Origin: UBA920 sp964424635
GTDB lineage: Bacteria; Patescibacteriota; Doudnabacteria; UBA920
Length of the DNA: 30,698 nucleotides
Direction of reading: 5' to 3'
Assembly (NCBI GenBank): GCA_964424635.1
Contig: CAYRJC010000005.1
Location: 1 to 30,698 of the forward strand
Positions 24,618 to 30,698 of the stretch are shown here, one piece after another. Made by a program: the position numbers and the translations under genes. The notes beneath the pieces are model-generated. The model had not been told where the DNA came from and ran no database searches. It worked only from the letters and a program-made list of their open reading frames with translations. Positions within the stretch are counted from its first letter, which is position 1. Every line of letters begins with the position of its first letter.

Positions 24618-25247
24618 TTATCTAAGGGCTTCTAGTAATACCACTTTAGTTTTTTCTTCAGTCAAATCCTTTTTCTTTATAGTAAGCTTTTCAATGGCTT
24701 CTGACTTTGTTCCATACTGCTTCATGAATTCCTCTATCTTTTCATTCGGTAGACTTAAGCCTGGAATTTGGTAATGAGATGGAATAATAATCTTTGGTTC
24801 AATATCATGAGCGATTTGAGAAGCAAGTTTAGGAGTAAGAACGCTGTTACTACCTACAGGTAAAATTAAAATATCAATTTCTCCTAAATCCTCTAAGTCG
24901 CTTTCCTTGATGTTCCATTCGCGAATATGGCTAAGATTTAGAATAGATATGTCTTCGCTTTCAATTAAGTAAACAGTTACATATCTTCCCGGGTCTTGCT
25001 GTAATGGGATTCCGGTAACAGTTACTCCTTTTAGGTCGTATTCCCCAGGATCATTGATTAAAAATGGTTCACCAGAAATTCCCGAAACAGCATTATAAAG
25101 TTTATTGTTTTTTTCGGATAATATTAGAATGTCTGCTGCTCCCCTAGGTGGGGTTAATCCAGATTCTTTATCAAATGGATCAGTGATAATTGTGGCTTCT
25201 TTTGTAGTGATTTTGAAGCTAGAAAGACCAAAATATTGAATTTGCAT
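24618..25247 (-). CDS. Metallo-beta-lactamase-fold protein lacking the metal-binding motif
   Basis: 209 residues from the ATG at 25247 (MQIQYFGLSSF). The frame is open upstream, but a TATAAT box (25259-25254) lies inside that extension and family homologues start with this strand. The order of motifs matches UPF0173/UlaG-like hydrolases: first strand G-x-S-S-F, TDPF, ADILIL, INDPGEYDLKGVTVTGI, DILILPVGSN and IIPSHY. The HxHxDH metal motif is replaced by E45-K-N-N-K-L50, the first GHS is GLS, and the GD motif reads SH, so only the last His (158) remains. It is probably not a metal-dependent hydrolase. The mRNA is predicted to be leaderless. Confidence 0.75.
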   Translation of the reverse strand: MQIQYFGLSSFKITTKEATIITDPFDKESGLTPPRGAADILILSEKNNKLYNAVSGISGEPFLINDPGEYDLKGVTVTGIPLQQDPGRYVTVYLIESEDISILNLSHIREWNIKESDLEDLGEIDILILPVGSNSVLTPKLASQIAHDIEPKIIIPSHYQIPGLSLPNEKIEEFMKQYGTKSEAIEKLTIKKKDLTEEKTKVVLLEALR

Positions 25248-25283
25248 AAGAAAATTATAACAGTTTTGGGTTGATTTAGATAC

Positions 25284-25312
25284 TTGACACAAATCTATAT
25301 TTGTGGCATTAT
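25284..25312 (+). promoter_or_regulatory. Promoter with a dyad operator in its spacer
   Basis: TTGACA (25284-25289, perfect), 17-nt spacer, CATTAT (25307-25312). A perfect 7-4-7 inverted repeat CACAAAT-CTAT-ATTTGTG (25288-25305) fills the spacer, a typical place for a repressor site. It drives the two small membrane protein genes. Confidence 0.65.
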
Positions 25313-25352
25313 TTGGTGTTGTTTTGAATTTAAATTGGAGGAAATTGTTTAA

Positions 25353-25760
25353 ATGAAACAAGTTTTTGTTGTAGTTATTCTTGTATTTTTTTTGACTGCT
25401 CTTCTTGTGCTTAATTTTTATAGCCCAGAACCAGTAGAGGGGTTAAAGTTGGAAAATGGAAAATTAACTAACGTAGTGCGGATTTTGGAGCATCAGCCAG
25501 GAAAATTTTCTTTCTATATGAAAATTCCTGATCAAACCAAGTTGGATACGCAGGTTCTATCTGCGAAAATCCATAATTATTATATAGATGTTCCGGTGTC
25601 AGAAAATAATTGGGTTTCTTTAAAAGGTAACCGTAGGGTGGTTGGTAATGATGTTTCATGGGATGAAATTGATATTCATATCCATAACCCCGAAGAAATC
25701 AACGGTGGAGCCTGGAGTAATGGAAAGTCAGGATCCGGGCAGACTAATGTAATTCAGTAA
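25353..25760 (+). CDS. Membrane-anchored small extracytoplasmic protein, function unknown
   Basis: 135 residues with an N-terminal hydrophobic helix (about 4-24) and a polar remainder predicted to be outside the membrane, with beta-strand-like alternation and a Gly/Ser/Asn-rich end. There is no lipobox Cys. A GGAGG ribosome binding site lies about 11 nt before the ATG, unlike most genes here. It has its own promoter with an operator-like dyad and is followed after 18 nt by another small membrane protein gene. I do not recognise the family. Confidence 0.7.
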   Translation: MKQVFVVVILVFFLTALLVLNFYSPEPVEGLKLENGKLTNVVRILEHQPGKFSFYMKIPDQTKLDTQVLSAKIHNYYIDVPVSENNWVSLKGNRRVVGNDVSWDEIDIHIHNPEEINGGAWSNGKSGSGQTNVIQ

Positions 25761-25778
25761 TTTAGGAGGGATAAGTTG

Positions 25779-26192
25779 ATGAATAAGATATTGGGGAAAT
25801 TTCGGATAAGAATATTTTGGATTGTTATGCTTGCTTTAGCTATTGTTTTAATATTAACTCGATTTGGGGTAAGCTTCGGTTCTTTTATTGTGCTTGTGGC
25901 TTTTTTGTTTAGTGCGAGTGCTACTCTATATCGTTATAAATATAGTAGTGACTTCGAATCAGGTGTCGGAATTGTATCACCTGAGGTTTTTACCCAACAA
26001 GGGATTGATATCTGGTGGGAAAAATACGGACAATTATGTCGAGAACGATATACTGATTTAAGTGCTGACCCTACCAAAAGAGAGAACTTAGCAAAGATTA
26101 TGGCTTTAGGGGTTATGTTTCCAAAACTTTCAGTAATGATTAAAACACTGGAAGAATATGGAATGGATCCCAAAACTCATGGAATTGGTTAA
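25779..26192 (+). CDS. Small membrane protein with cytoplasmic C-terminal domain, function unknown
   Basis: 137 residues from the ATG at 25779; a TTG just before it (25776) is in frame, but AGGAGGG (25764-25770) is better spaced for the ATG. Two hydrophobic segments (about 11-28 and 32-50) are followed by a soluble, mostly helical domain with conserved-looking Trp and Cys (IDIWWEKYGQLCRERY). Second gene of the operon started at 25284, closed by a terminator at 26199. No family recognised. Confidence 0.68.
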   Translation: MNKILGKFRIRIFWIVMLALAIVLILTRFGVSFGSFIVLVAFLFSASATLYRYKYSSDFESGVGIVSPEVFTQQGIDIWWEKYGQLCRERYTDLSADPTKRENLAKIMALGVMFPKLSVMIKTLEEYGMDPKTHGIG

Positions 26193-26198
26193 ATATTT

Positions 26199-26224
26199 AA
26201 CTGTCGCAATGCGGCAGTTTTTTA
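26199..26224 (+). terminator. Rho-independent terminator after the two small membrane protein genes
   Basis: AACTGTCGC (26199-26207) pairs with GCGGCAGTT (26211-26219) with one G-T pair, followed by TTTTT. Confidence 0.8.
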
Positions 26225-26235
26225 ATTTTAAACGG

Positions 26236-26264
26236 TTGATTTTTTTATACATTTATTATATAAT
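26236..26264 (+). promoter_or_regulatory. rpsA promoter
   Basis: TTGATT (26236-26241), 17-nt spacer, TATAAT (26259-26264). Predicted start near A26271, giving a leader of about 235 nt before the rpsA ATG. Confidence 0.75.
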
Positions 26265-26270
26265 CTCTTT

Positions 26271-26352
26271 ACTTACCGGCGTACACGCCTCGGCAGTGAA
26301 GACTGCCAAATAATTAAATCTTAACCCCCGGTAGGTCTAAGTATGGGCGTGT
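26271..26352 (+). ncRNA. Structured 5' leader of rpsA, possible H-type pseudoknot
   Basis: The transcript would begin with ACTTACCGG (26271-26279), complementary to CCGGTAGGT (26328-26336) with one G-U pair. ACACGCC (26283-26289) is complementary to GGCGTGT (26346-26352). The two helices interleave, which is an H-type pseudoknot. A hairpin GGCAGT-GAAG-ACTGCC (26292-26307) lies inside. A competing local hairpin GGCG/CGCC (26278-26281 with 26286-26289) would break the second helix. The remainder of 26193-26506 is AT-rich and contains the terminator, promoter and attenuator-like hairpin listed separately. Confidence 0.5.
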
Positions 26353-26390
26353 TTAATAATTAATATATGAGAATAGTTTTTAGATTTACG

Positions 26391-26429
26391 CAACGTACTT
26401 TATATATCTAGAACGTTGTTTTTATTTTT
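26391..26429 (+). terminator. Attenuator-like hairpin in the rpsA leader
   Basis: CAACGT (26391-26396) pairs with ACGTTG (26413-26418), followed by TTTTTATTTTT. The stem is short and GC-poor, so any termination would be partial. Confidence 0.35.
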
Positions 26430-26506
26430 AATATTTGAGTGTGAAAGTGAGTAAAAAACTTTTACAGCATAAATAATTTATTTCATATATTTAAGAAAGT
26501 ATAAAA

Positions 26507-27817
26507 ATGTCAGAAGAAAACATAGTAGAAGATGGGATTGGTGGTAATAATACTCCAGTAGCGCCGAATTCTCCTGGTGTACAAGTAGTACCAAGCAGTG
26601 TTACCGGTGATAGTTCTGCACAAACCATGAATGACTTGATTAGTAGTGGTGCAGAAATTCGAGTTCTAAAACCAGGTGATATGATTGAAGGTAAAATTAT
26701 TTCTGTAACAAAGAATGAAGTTTACTTGGATCTTACTGGTTATGGTGTGGGTGTGGTTCGTGGCCGCGAATTATATGACGACCAAGCAACTCTTAATTCT
26801 CTAAAACCAGGTGATATTATCGAAGCTGCGGTTGTAGAAACAGAAAATCGTGATGGAAACGTCGAGTTGTCTCTTCGTCAGGCTGGTCACGAACGTGTGT
26901 GGCAAAAACTTAGTGACCTCATGGAGAGCCGTGATATTGTTGCAACCAAAATTTTGGCTGCTAACAAAGGTGGTTTGATGATCGAAATTAATAATGTAAC
27001 TGGTTTCTTACCTGTATCTCAACTATCTATAGAGCACTATCCACGTGTTGAAGAGGGTGATAAGAATCGTATTTTGGGAATTTTAAATAGTTATGTTGGC
27101 CAGCATTTTAATGTTCAAGTTATCACAGCTGACCCAGAAGAAGAAAAATTGATTGTTTCTGAAAAAGCAGTATTTGAAGAAGAGCTTCAGAAAAATCTTT
27201 CAGTTCTTAAGATCGGCGATATTGTTAAAGGTCAGATTACTGGTATTGTAGATTTCGGTGTGTTTGTTAAATTTGATGATCTTGAAGGTTTGGTTCATAT
27301 TTCTGAACTTGCTTGGCAGAGAATTGAAAACCCAAAAGAATTGTTCAAAGTTGGTGATACTGTCCAGGCTAAGGTTATTGCTATAGAAAAAGGTCGTGTA
27401 TCTTTGTCTATCAAGCAGCTCCAAACTGATCCATGGCAGGAATCTGTGAAAAAATATCAATTGGGTCAGGTTGTTACAGGAAAGATTTCTAAAATTATGC
27501 CTTTCGGTGTGTTTGTAGAATTAGACTCTGATATTCAGGGATTAGCTCATTTAATCGAGTTGTCTCATGATGAAGTTAAAGATGCTACTGATATAGTTAA
27601 AGAAGGTGAAGAACGAGAATTCAAAGTTATTTCTATCGAACCAGCAGAGCATCGTTTGGGGTTGTCTATTAAGCAGTTAACAGAAGCTCCAAAAAAATCT
27701 GAAACTGAAAAAACTGAATCCCCTTCTGAGTCTTCTACCGAAGACGCTAGTGCAGAAAAAGTTGATAATGTTTCAGAAGCTGCTGAGGCAGAATCTGCTG
27801 AAGATAAAACTGAATAA
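26507..27817 (+). CDS. rpsA: 30S ribosomal protein S1
   Basis: RNA-binding ribosomal protein that recruits mRNA, especially those without Shine-Dalgarno. The 436 residues hold four S1 (OB-fold) repeats: about 53-125 (PGDMIEGKIISVTKNEVYLDL), 140-215 (more divergent), 232-302 (GDIVKGQITGIVDFGVFVKF) and 316-388 (LGQVVTGKISKIMPFGVFVEL). The N-terminal ~45 residues are Gly/Asn/Ser-rich and the C-terminal ~45 are very acidic (Glu/Ser/Asp). Four repeats is shorter than the six of E. coli S1. The presence of S1 fits the scarcity of Shine-Dalgarno sequences. It is transcribed alone, behind a long structured leader. Confidence 0.95.
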   Translation: MSEENIVEDGIGGNNTPVAPNSPGVQVVPSSVTGDSSAQTMNDLISSGAEIRVLKPGDMIEGKIISVTKNEVYLDLTGYGVGVVRGRELYDDQATLNSLKPGDIIEAAVVETENRDGNVELSLRQAGHERVWQKLSDLMESRDIVATKILAANKGGLMIEINNVTGFLPVSQLSIEHYPRVEEGDKNRILGILNSYVGQHFNVQVITADPEEEKLIVSEKAVFEEELQKNLSVLKIGDIVKGQITGIVDFGVFVKFDDLEGLVHISELAWQRIENPKELFKVGDTVQAKVIAIEKGRVSLSIKQLQTDPWQESVKKYQLGQVVTGKISKIMPFGVFVELDSDIQGLAHLIELSHDEVKDATDIVKEGEEREFKVISIEPAEHRLGLSIKQLTEAPKKSETEKTESPSESSTEDASAEKVDNVSEAAEAESAEDKTE

Positions 27818-27856
27818 TACTTTAAACCTTTTTATCTAAATAAAGTTTAAAATAAT

Positions 27857-27883
27857 AAAACCACCTCATATGAGGTGGTTTTT
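27857..27883. terminator. Bidirectional terminator between rpsA and tRNA-Leu
   Basis: Perfect 13-bp palindrome AAAACCACCTCAT (27857-27869) with ATGAGGTGGTTTT (27870-27882), followed by T on the plus strand and T-rich sequence on the minus strand. Confidence 0.88.
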
Positions 27884-27887
27884 ATGA

Positions 27888-27974
27888 TGGTGCCCGGGGA
27901 GGGACTTGAACCCTCAATCCATTTCTGGCCCAGGATTTTAAGTCCTGTGCGTATACCAATTCCGCCACCCGGGC
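27888..27974 (-). tRNA. tRNA-Leu(UAA), CCA encoded
   Basis: 87-nt class II tRNA with acceptor GCCCGGG/CCCGGGC, anticodon stem CAGGA/TCCTG, loop CTTAAAA (anticodon TAA), a long variable arm, T stem GAGGG/CCCTC, discriminator A and genomic CCA. Transcribed after tRNA-Cys from the same promoter. Confidence 0.96.
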
Positions 27975-27997
27975 AGGGTGAAGTAGGAAAACTTTTG

Positions 27998-28072
<75 letters not shown>

Positions 28073-28111
28073 ACTACTTTGTCGGCTCGTCTGGCCGGTA
28101 AATACTATCTA

Positions 28112-28140
28112 ATTTTAACTGAACATTAAGCTTTATTCAA
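28112..28140 (-). promoter_or_regulatory. Promoter of the tRNA-Cys/tRNA-Leu operon
   Basis: On the minus strand TTGAAT (28140-28135), 17-nt spacer, TAAAAT (28117-28112). Confidence 0.65.
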
Positions 28141-28160
28141 GGGTTATTTAGATAGTTACG

Positions 28161-28193
28161 AAAACCCCCGCCTTTTTATAAGGCAGGGGTTTT
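28161..28193 (-). terminator. Terminator of the lysozyme-like gene
   Basis: Stem AAAACCCC-x-GCCTT (28161-28174) with AAGGC-x-GGGGTTTT (28180-28193), one mismatch, A/T edges on both sides. It is 14 nt beyond the stop of the minus-strand gene. Confidence 0.82.
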
Positions 28194-28207
28194 AAATTTT
28201 TACTTTA

Positions 28208-28882
28208 TTATTTTAGCAAGGCTACTTCTGTAGCTGCTGTAGATATTGTAGGTTGGTTAGATAAAGCTAATTGTTCATTATTAGCCTGCTCTGTAAGAGC
28301 AAGTAATTCTTCACTAACTTTATTACAACCATTTACCCAACGAGCTGAACCTGGTACAACATATACACCTTTCATTTTGGAACAAGTAGTATATTTTTCT
28401 TTGTAAGTAGGTTTTTCTAATAAGGCACTCATGTCCTTGAACCATTCAAGTTTTGTCGCATAACGACGCCATGAAGGATGACTCGGACTGACACCTATAC
28501 CACTACAGTTGTTATTGGCACAACGCTTACCAAAGTTACTTTCTACATAACTAATAGCTAAAGCACGCTGCCATTGTGGTTGCTGAATAATTTCAGCAGA
28601 ATAGATAGCCAAAGGAGAACCTTTAGATTCTAGATAAGTCTTTAATTTCTGAACAAGTATATCGTTTTGAACTAATTCTTCATAAGAAAGACCAGCCTGG
28701 GTATCAATAATTTCTGTTTTTGATTTTGAGTTGACTTGAAAAACTAGAGCTTTTTCACCGGAGTTCTGTGCAGTAAAAGCTGCGGCAGCAGTTTCAGGAT
28801 AAACCATGAGCACTACTGGTAAGAAAGCAATCATTAAGAATACTTTCTCAACTGCAGAACTAAAGGATAAGCGAGCTGTCAT
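28208..28882 (-). CDS. Secreted lysozyme-like / lytic transglycosylase-fold protein
   Basis: 224 residues with an N-terminal signal sequence (hydrophobic VFLMIAFLPVVLMVY, then a possible ETAAAA-F cleavage region). The domain at about 75-190 resembles lysozyme-like murein hydrolases: PLAIYSAEIIQQPQWQRALAISYVESNFGKRC, with a candidate catalytic Glu in YVESNFG, then NNNCSGIG. Four Cys residues could form two disulfides outside the cell. The best ribosome binding site, AAGGAG, lies 14 nt before the ATG inside a GGCAA-GGAG-TTGCC hairpin. The leader is about 206 nt. The exact enzyme class is not certain. Confidence 0.72.
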   Translation of the reverse strand: MTARLSFSSAVEKVFLMIAFLPVVLMVYPETAAAAFTAQNSGEKALVFQVNSKSKTEIIDTQAGLSYEELVQNDILVQKLKTYLESKGSPLAIYSAEIIQQPQWQRALAISYVESNFGKRCANNNCSGIGVSPSHPSWRRYATKLEWFKDMSALLEKPTYKEKYTTCSKMKGVYVVPGSARWVNGCNKVSEELLALTEQANNEQLALSNQPTISTAATEVALLK

Positions 28883-29088
28883 TTATTCAGTGGCAACTCC
28901 TTGCCTCAGCGGATAAGCAAAGGATTCAGACCAATACTGAGAATTCCTTGTATTTTATAAGTGAGGTATGAATGATAAATTAGTATGACCTTGCTGGTTA
29001 CTGCGGATTTGGGGCTTTTTTAGACTAGTTACGCCTGCTACGTTGTAGTTGAGGCTATTAAAAAAGACTGCCAATAGCAGTACCGAAC
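28883..29088 (-). ncRNA. Long structured leader of the lysozyme-like gene
   Basis: From the predicted start near 29088 the minus-strand RNA holds: a small hairpin ACTGC/GCAGT followed by CTTTTTT (about 29081-29060); a hairpin GCCT..CTAC-AAC-GTAG..AGGC (about 29055-29033); CUCAG/CUGAG and CUGAAUCC segments with several alternative partners (28950-28900); and GGCAA-GGAG-UUGCC covering the ribosome binding site. This suggests translation control. No known riboswitch consensus is clearly met. The rest of 28883-29279 holds the two promoter/terminator sites listed and otherwise AT-rich sequence. Confidence 0.45.
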
Positions 29089-29094
29089 ATATAT

Positions 29095-29123
29095 AGTATA
29101 CCAGAAATCTGGCTTATTTACAA
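29095..29123 (-). promoter_or_regulatory. Promoter of the lysozyme-like gene
   Basis: On the minus strand TTGTAA (29123-29118), 17-nt spacer, TATACT (29100-29095). Confidence 0.6.
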
Positions 29124-29140
29124 GTCTTTTATGTTAGTTT

Positions 29141-29172
29141 AGGTCTTATTTAAGCCAAAAGACCTTTTTTTT
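29141..29172 (+). terminator. Plus-strand terminator-like hairpin without an upstream plus-strand gene
   Basis: AGGTCTT (29141-29147) pairs with AAGACCT (29159-29165), and eight T follow (29165-29172). The nearest plus-strand gene upstream is rpsA, already closed by its own terminator. Confidence 0.55.
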
Positions 29173-29279
29173 GGCTTGGATTAGGGTTAAATCGGAACCT
29201 AATTGGCTTATTCTAGCCAGTTTTGAAAAGTATAAAGTTCCTATTATATCAAGTGTAATGGTATTATTATATTAAGATT

Positions 29280-29981
29280 ATGATAGCTAAAGAAATAATG
29301 ACTGGTTTCCCTACTGTGATTAAGCCAGAAGACCCAGTTAAATCTATAATGGAATTATTTAGAACTTACCCAGTCTCTGGGTTTGTAGTGGTTAATTCCT
29401 CTGGGGTAGCAGTTGGAATAATTGGTAAAGATGATTTATTTACTAGTGGATTTGGAATCCACATACCTAGTTATATTCAATTATTACAAGAAAGCCATTT
29501 TGATAAAAAGAGTTCTGAGCAGTTACCTTATGCTGCCAATCATTTAGTTAGTGCTAAGGCCGCAGATGTTATGAATCAGGCAGTGTTCTTTGCTAAAGAA
29601 GATACAGAATTAGAAGTCATTGCAGCTGCAATGTCTGGTGGTAAGCAGTCAGTAGTGCCAGTAGTAGCGCCTGATAATAAATTATTAGGTGTTGTAACTG
29701 CTGAGCAATTATTTTTCGTAATAGCAAAAGGAGTTCTCCCACCCCAGATAAATACTAGTCAATCTATTAGGAATGTAGACAAAGAGTTAGGTTTTGTAAG
29801 AACTGATATGAGTTCTAAGTTTTCTTACATGGCTAGATCTCAAGCTCATTTATGGCTCTCAACAACTTTAATTTTATTTGTAATTGGATTTGCTTTAGGG
29901 ATAATTTTTATCGTTGACCCTAAACCAATTATCGAATCAATATCTAATAACTTTAATCAGATTTTGGATAACTTATTTTAA
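29280..29981 (+). CDS. CBS-pair protein with C-terminal membrane anchor
   Basis: 233 residues. Two CBS domains, about 5-55 (AKEIMTGFPTVIKPEDPVKSIMELF, VGIIGKDDLF) and 98-155 (ADVMNQAVFFAKEDTELEVIAAAM, LGVVTAEQLFFVIAKG), are joined by a ~40-residue insert. A single membrane helix follows at about 194-215, with a short tail. CBS pairs usually sense adenine nucleotides or c-di-AMP; the ligand here is unknown. The anchor would hold the sensor on the cytoplasmic face. The ATG follows a TATATT box (29268-29273) at a distance that predicts a leaderless mRNA. A terminator hairpin comes 15 nt after the stop. Confidence 0.82.
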   Translation: MIAKEIMTGFPTVIKPEDPVKSIMELFRTYPVSGFVVVNSSGVAVGIIGKDDLFTSGFGIHIPSYIQLLQESHFDKKSSEQLPYAANHLVSAKAADVMNQAVFFAKEDTELEVIAAAMSGGKQSVVPVVAPDNKLLGVVTAEQLFFVIAKGVLPPQINTSQSIRNVDKELGFVRTDMSSKFSYMARSQAHLWLSTTLILFVIGFALGIIFIVDPKPIIESISNNFNQILDNLF

Positions 29982-29996
29982 AGGTTTTTATAAGAC

Positions 29997-30023
29997 AAAA
30001 AACAGTCGGAAAGACTGTTTTTT
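29997..30023 (+). terminator. Terminator of the CBS-pair gene
   Basis: Perfect 11-bp stem AAAAAACAGTC (29997-30007) with GACTGTTTTTT (30013-30023), loop GGAAA. The following 30024-30163 is AT-rich and shows no further feature. Confidence 0.85.
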
Positions 30024-30163
30024 GTTCGAGTTTAATATTACATAACGTTATAAATTTATAGTTGGTATTCAATAATAATTTGTTAACCTTGAATTGTTTC
30101 TACATGGAATAAAAGTACATTAAATTGATAATAGGAAAATAAAGATAATTATCAAAGTATCCC

Positions 30164-30698
30164 TTAACCGCCAGTATTAGACTTAAGTTGATTTATAAAC
30201 CCAATCAATGAACTAGTATTCATTTCCAGCAAGCTATTGTACTTAATTTTTTTTGTGAGATTATTTTTCCTCACCGTAGCTATGTTATTTGAATCTATTG
30301 ATTCAATTTTCCAATCATTTTCAATCTCACCGCTGGTCCTTTTTATGAAAACCCTATCACCTGCTTTCATTTTATTTCTCTTGTAGAGTTCAGTTATTCG
30401 ATTTCTTTGTACTATATAAGCATCACTGTCATCAAATATTTTTCTAACTATTACAGGGTCAAGTTCACTCATGGTGGCCTGATCGTATTCTTTCGCTGAT
30501 TGACCACCTCGGTAATCCTCATCAAATAAACTATTGTAATTGTTTACCAGCTCTTCTAGCTGCTCAAAATTATCTGCTTGTTTAGCGGCTTCTATAAGCT
30601 TCTTTTCAGAATCTACTTTTTCAATTTTACTTCCCCCAAAGTCTTGCATAGTGATCCCATTATTCTCATTTTTAATAAAATTACCAGTTTGATGGTCT
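30164..30698 (-). CDS. Unknown protein, 5' end outside window
   Basis: An ATG lies at 30649, but the frame stays open without a stop up to the right edge (16 more codons), so the start is probably outside and the visible part is the C-terminal ~177 residues. It is charged and soluble, with a helical region (KKLIEAAKQADNFEQLEELVNNYNSLFDEDY) and a beta-rich end that resembles a small barrel (MKAGDRVFIKRTSGEIENDWKIESIDSNNIATVRK). The many Asn, Asp and Lys residues fit the genome. I do not recognise the family. Confidence 0.6.
   Translation of the reverse strand, partial: DHQTGNFIKNENNGITMQDFGGSKIEKVDSEKKLIEAAKQADNFEQLEELVNNYNSLFDEDYRGGQSAKEYDQATMSELDPVIVRKIFDDSDAYIVQRNRITELYKRNKMKAGDRVFIKRTSGEIENDWKIESIDSNNIATVRKNNLTKKIKYNSLLEMNTSSLIGFINQLKSNTGG

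Noticed and set aside
25248..25361. 38-residue N-terminal extension of the MBL-fold protein
   Set aside because: It would contain the gene's own -10 box and the opposite promoter, and family members begin at the MQIQYFG strand.
26271..26352. HDV-like or twister ribozyme in the rpsA leader
   Set aside because: The helix order partly resembles the HDV nesting, but a P4 helix is missing, the linker between the hairpin and the next strand is too long and the catalytic core sequences are absent. Twister core motifs are also not present.
28883..29088. Known c-di-AMP (ydaO-type) riboswitch
   Set aside because: Only short fragments resemble the consensus and their order is not that of the class, so I keep it as an unassigned structured leader.
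29101..29125. RNase P RNA 3' signature (CCAGAAATCTGGCTTA looks like ACAGAA..GGCTTA)
   Set aside because: The other conserved RNase P RNA regions, such as GAGGAAAGTCC, are absent on this strand and the stretch belongs to a promoter region.

Overview
This window looks like the replication-origin region of a small, AT-rich genome of the Candidate Phyla Radiation (Patescibacteria) type. The evidence is the low GC content, minimal versions of housekeeping proteins (short YidC without a periplasmic domain, Jag/KhpB without the Jag_N domain), a type IV pilus ATPase next to short membrane and VanW-type proteins, tightly packed genes and almost no Shine-Dalgarno sequences. TGA is a normal stop here (rnpA ends in TGA), so this is not one of the TGA-to-glycine lineages. 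I cannot place it more finely from the sequence alone.

Layout: (1) 1-2401, minus strand: 5' part of a PilB/GspE ATPase, preceded by a DHH-family-like protein that has lost its catalytic residues. (2) 2562-7258, plus: tsaE, a VanW-domain protein with a frameshifted C-terminus, ruvB, two small membrane proteins (one with a bacterial PH domain) and a mannose-1-phosphate guanylyltransferase. (3) 7464-11286, minus: recF, dnaN, dnaA. (4) 11503-13429, plus: rpmH, rnpA, yidD, yidC, jag. DnaA boxes lie on both sides of dnaA, so oriC is probably here. (5) 13546-16353, minus: class A penicillin-binding protein. (6) tyrS, plus. (7) 17756-20336, minus: tRNA-Ile(UAU), a small acidic protein, rsmI, yebC, ruvC and a tiny acidic repeat protein. 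(8) 20484-21701, plus: HD-domain phosphohydrolase. (9) 21864-25247, minus: gyrA, a one-TM protein and a metallo-beta-lactamase-fold protein without its metal site. (10) 25353-26192, plus: two small membrane proteins. (11) rpsA behind a long structured leader. (12) tRNA-Leu and tRNA-Cys, a secreted lysozyme-like protein with a long structured leader, a tail-anchored CBS-pair protein and a 5'-truncated unknown gene.

The genes serve replication and recombination (dnaA, dnaN, recF, gyrA, ruvB, ruvC), translation (rpmH, rpsA, tyrS, rsmI, tsaE, tRNAs), membrane insertion (yidC, yidD) and the envelope (PBP, VanW protein, lysozyme-like protein, manC, pilB).

The most unusual signals are not protein-coding. 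A 104-110-nt palindromic element occurs twice, each time between convergent genes and beside recF or gyrA. Its core is conserved, and the two copies differ by paired, compensatory changes. A probable third site (13424-13505) keeps the flank but has lost the palindrome. The rpsA transcript begins with sequence that can fold into an H-type pseudoknot followed by a terminator-like hairpin. The lysozyme-like gene has a ~206-nt leader that can hide its ribosome binding site. Other points of interest are a tRNA-Ile with a genuine UAU anticodon, two hydrolase folds with erased active sites, and a split between core genes (no Shine-Dalgarno, often nearly leaderless) and accessory genes (strong AGGAGG).
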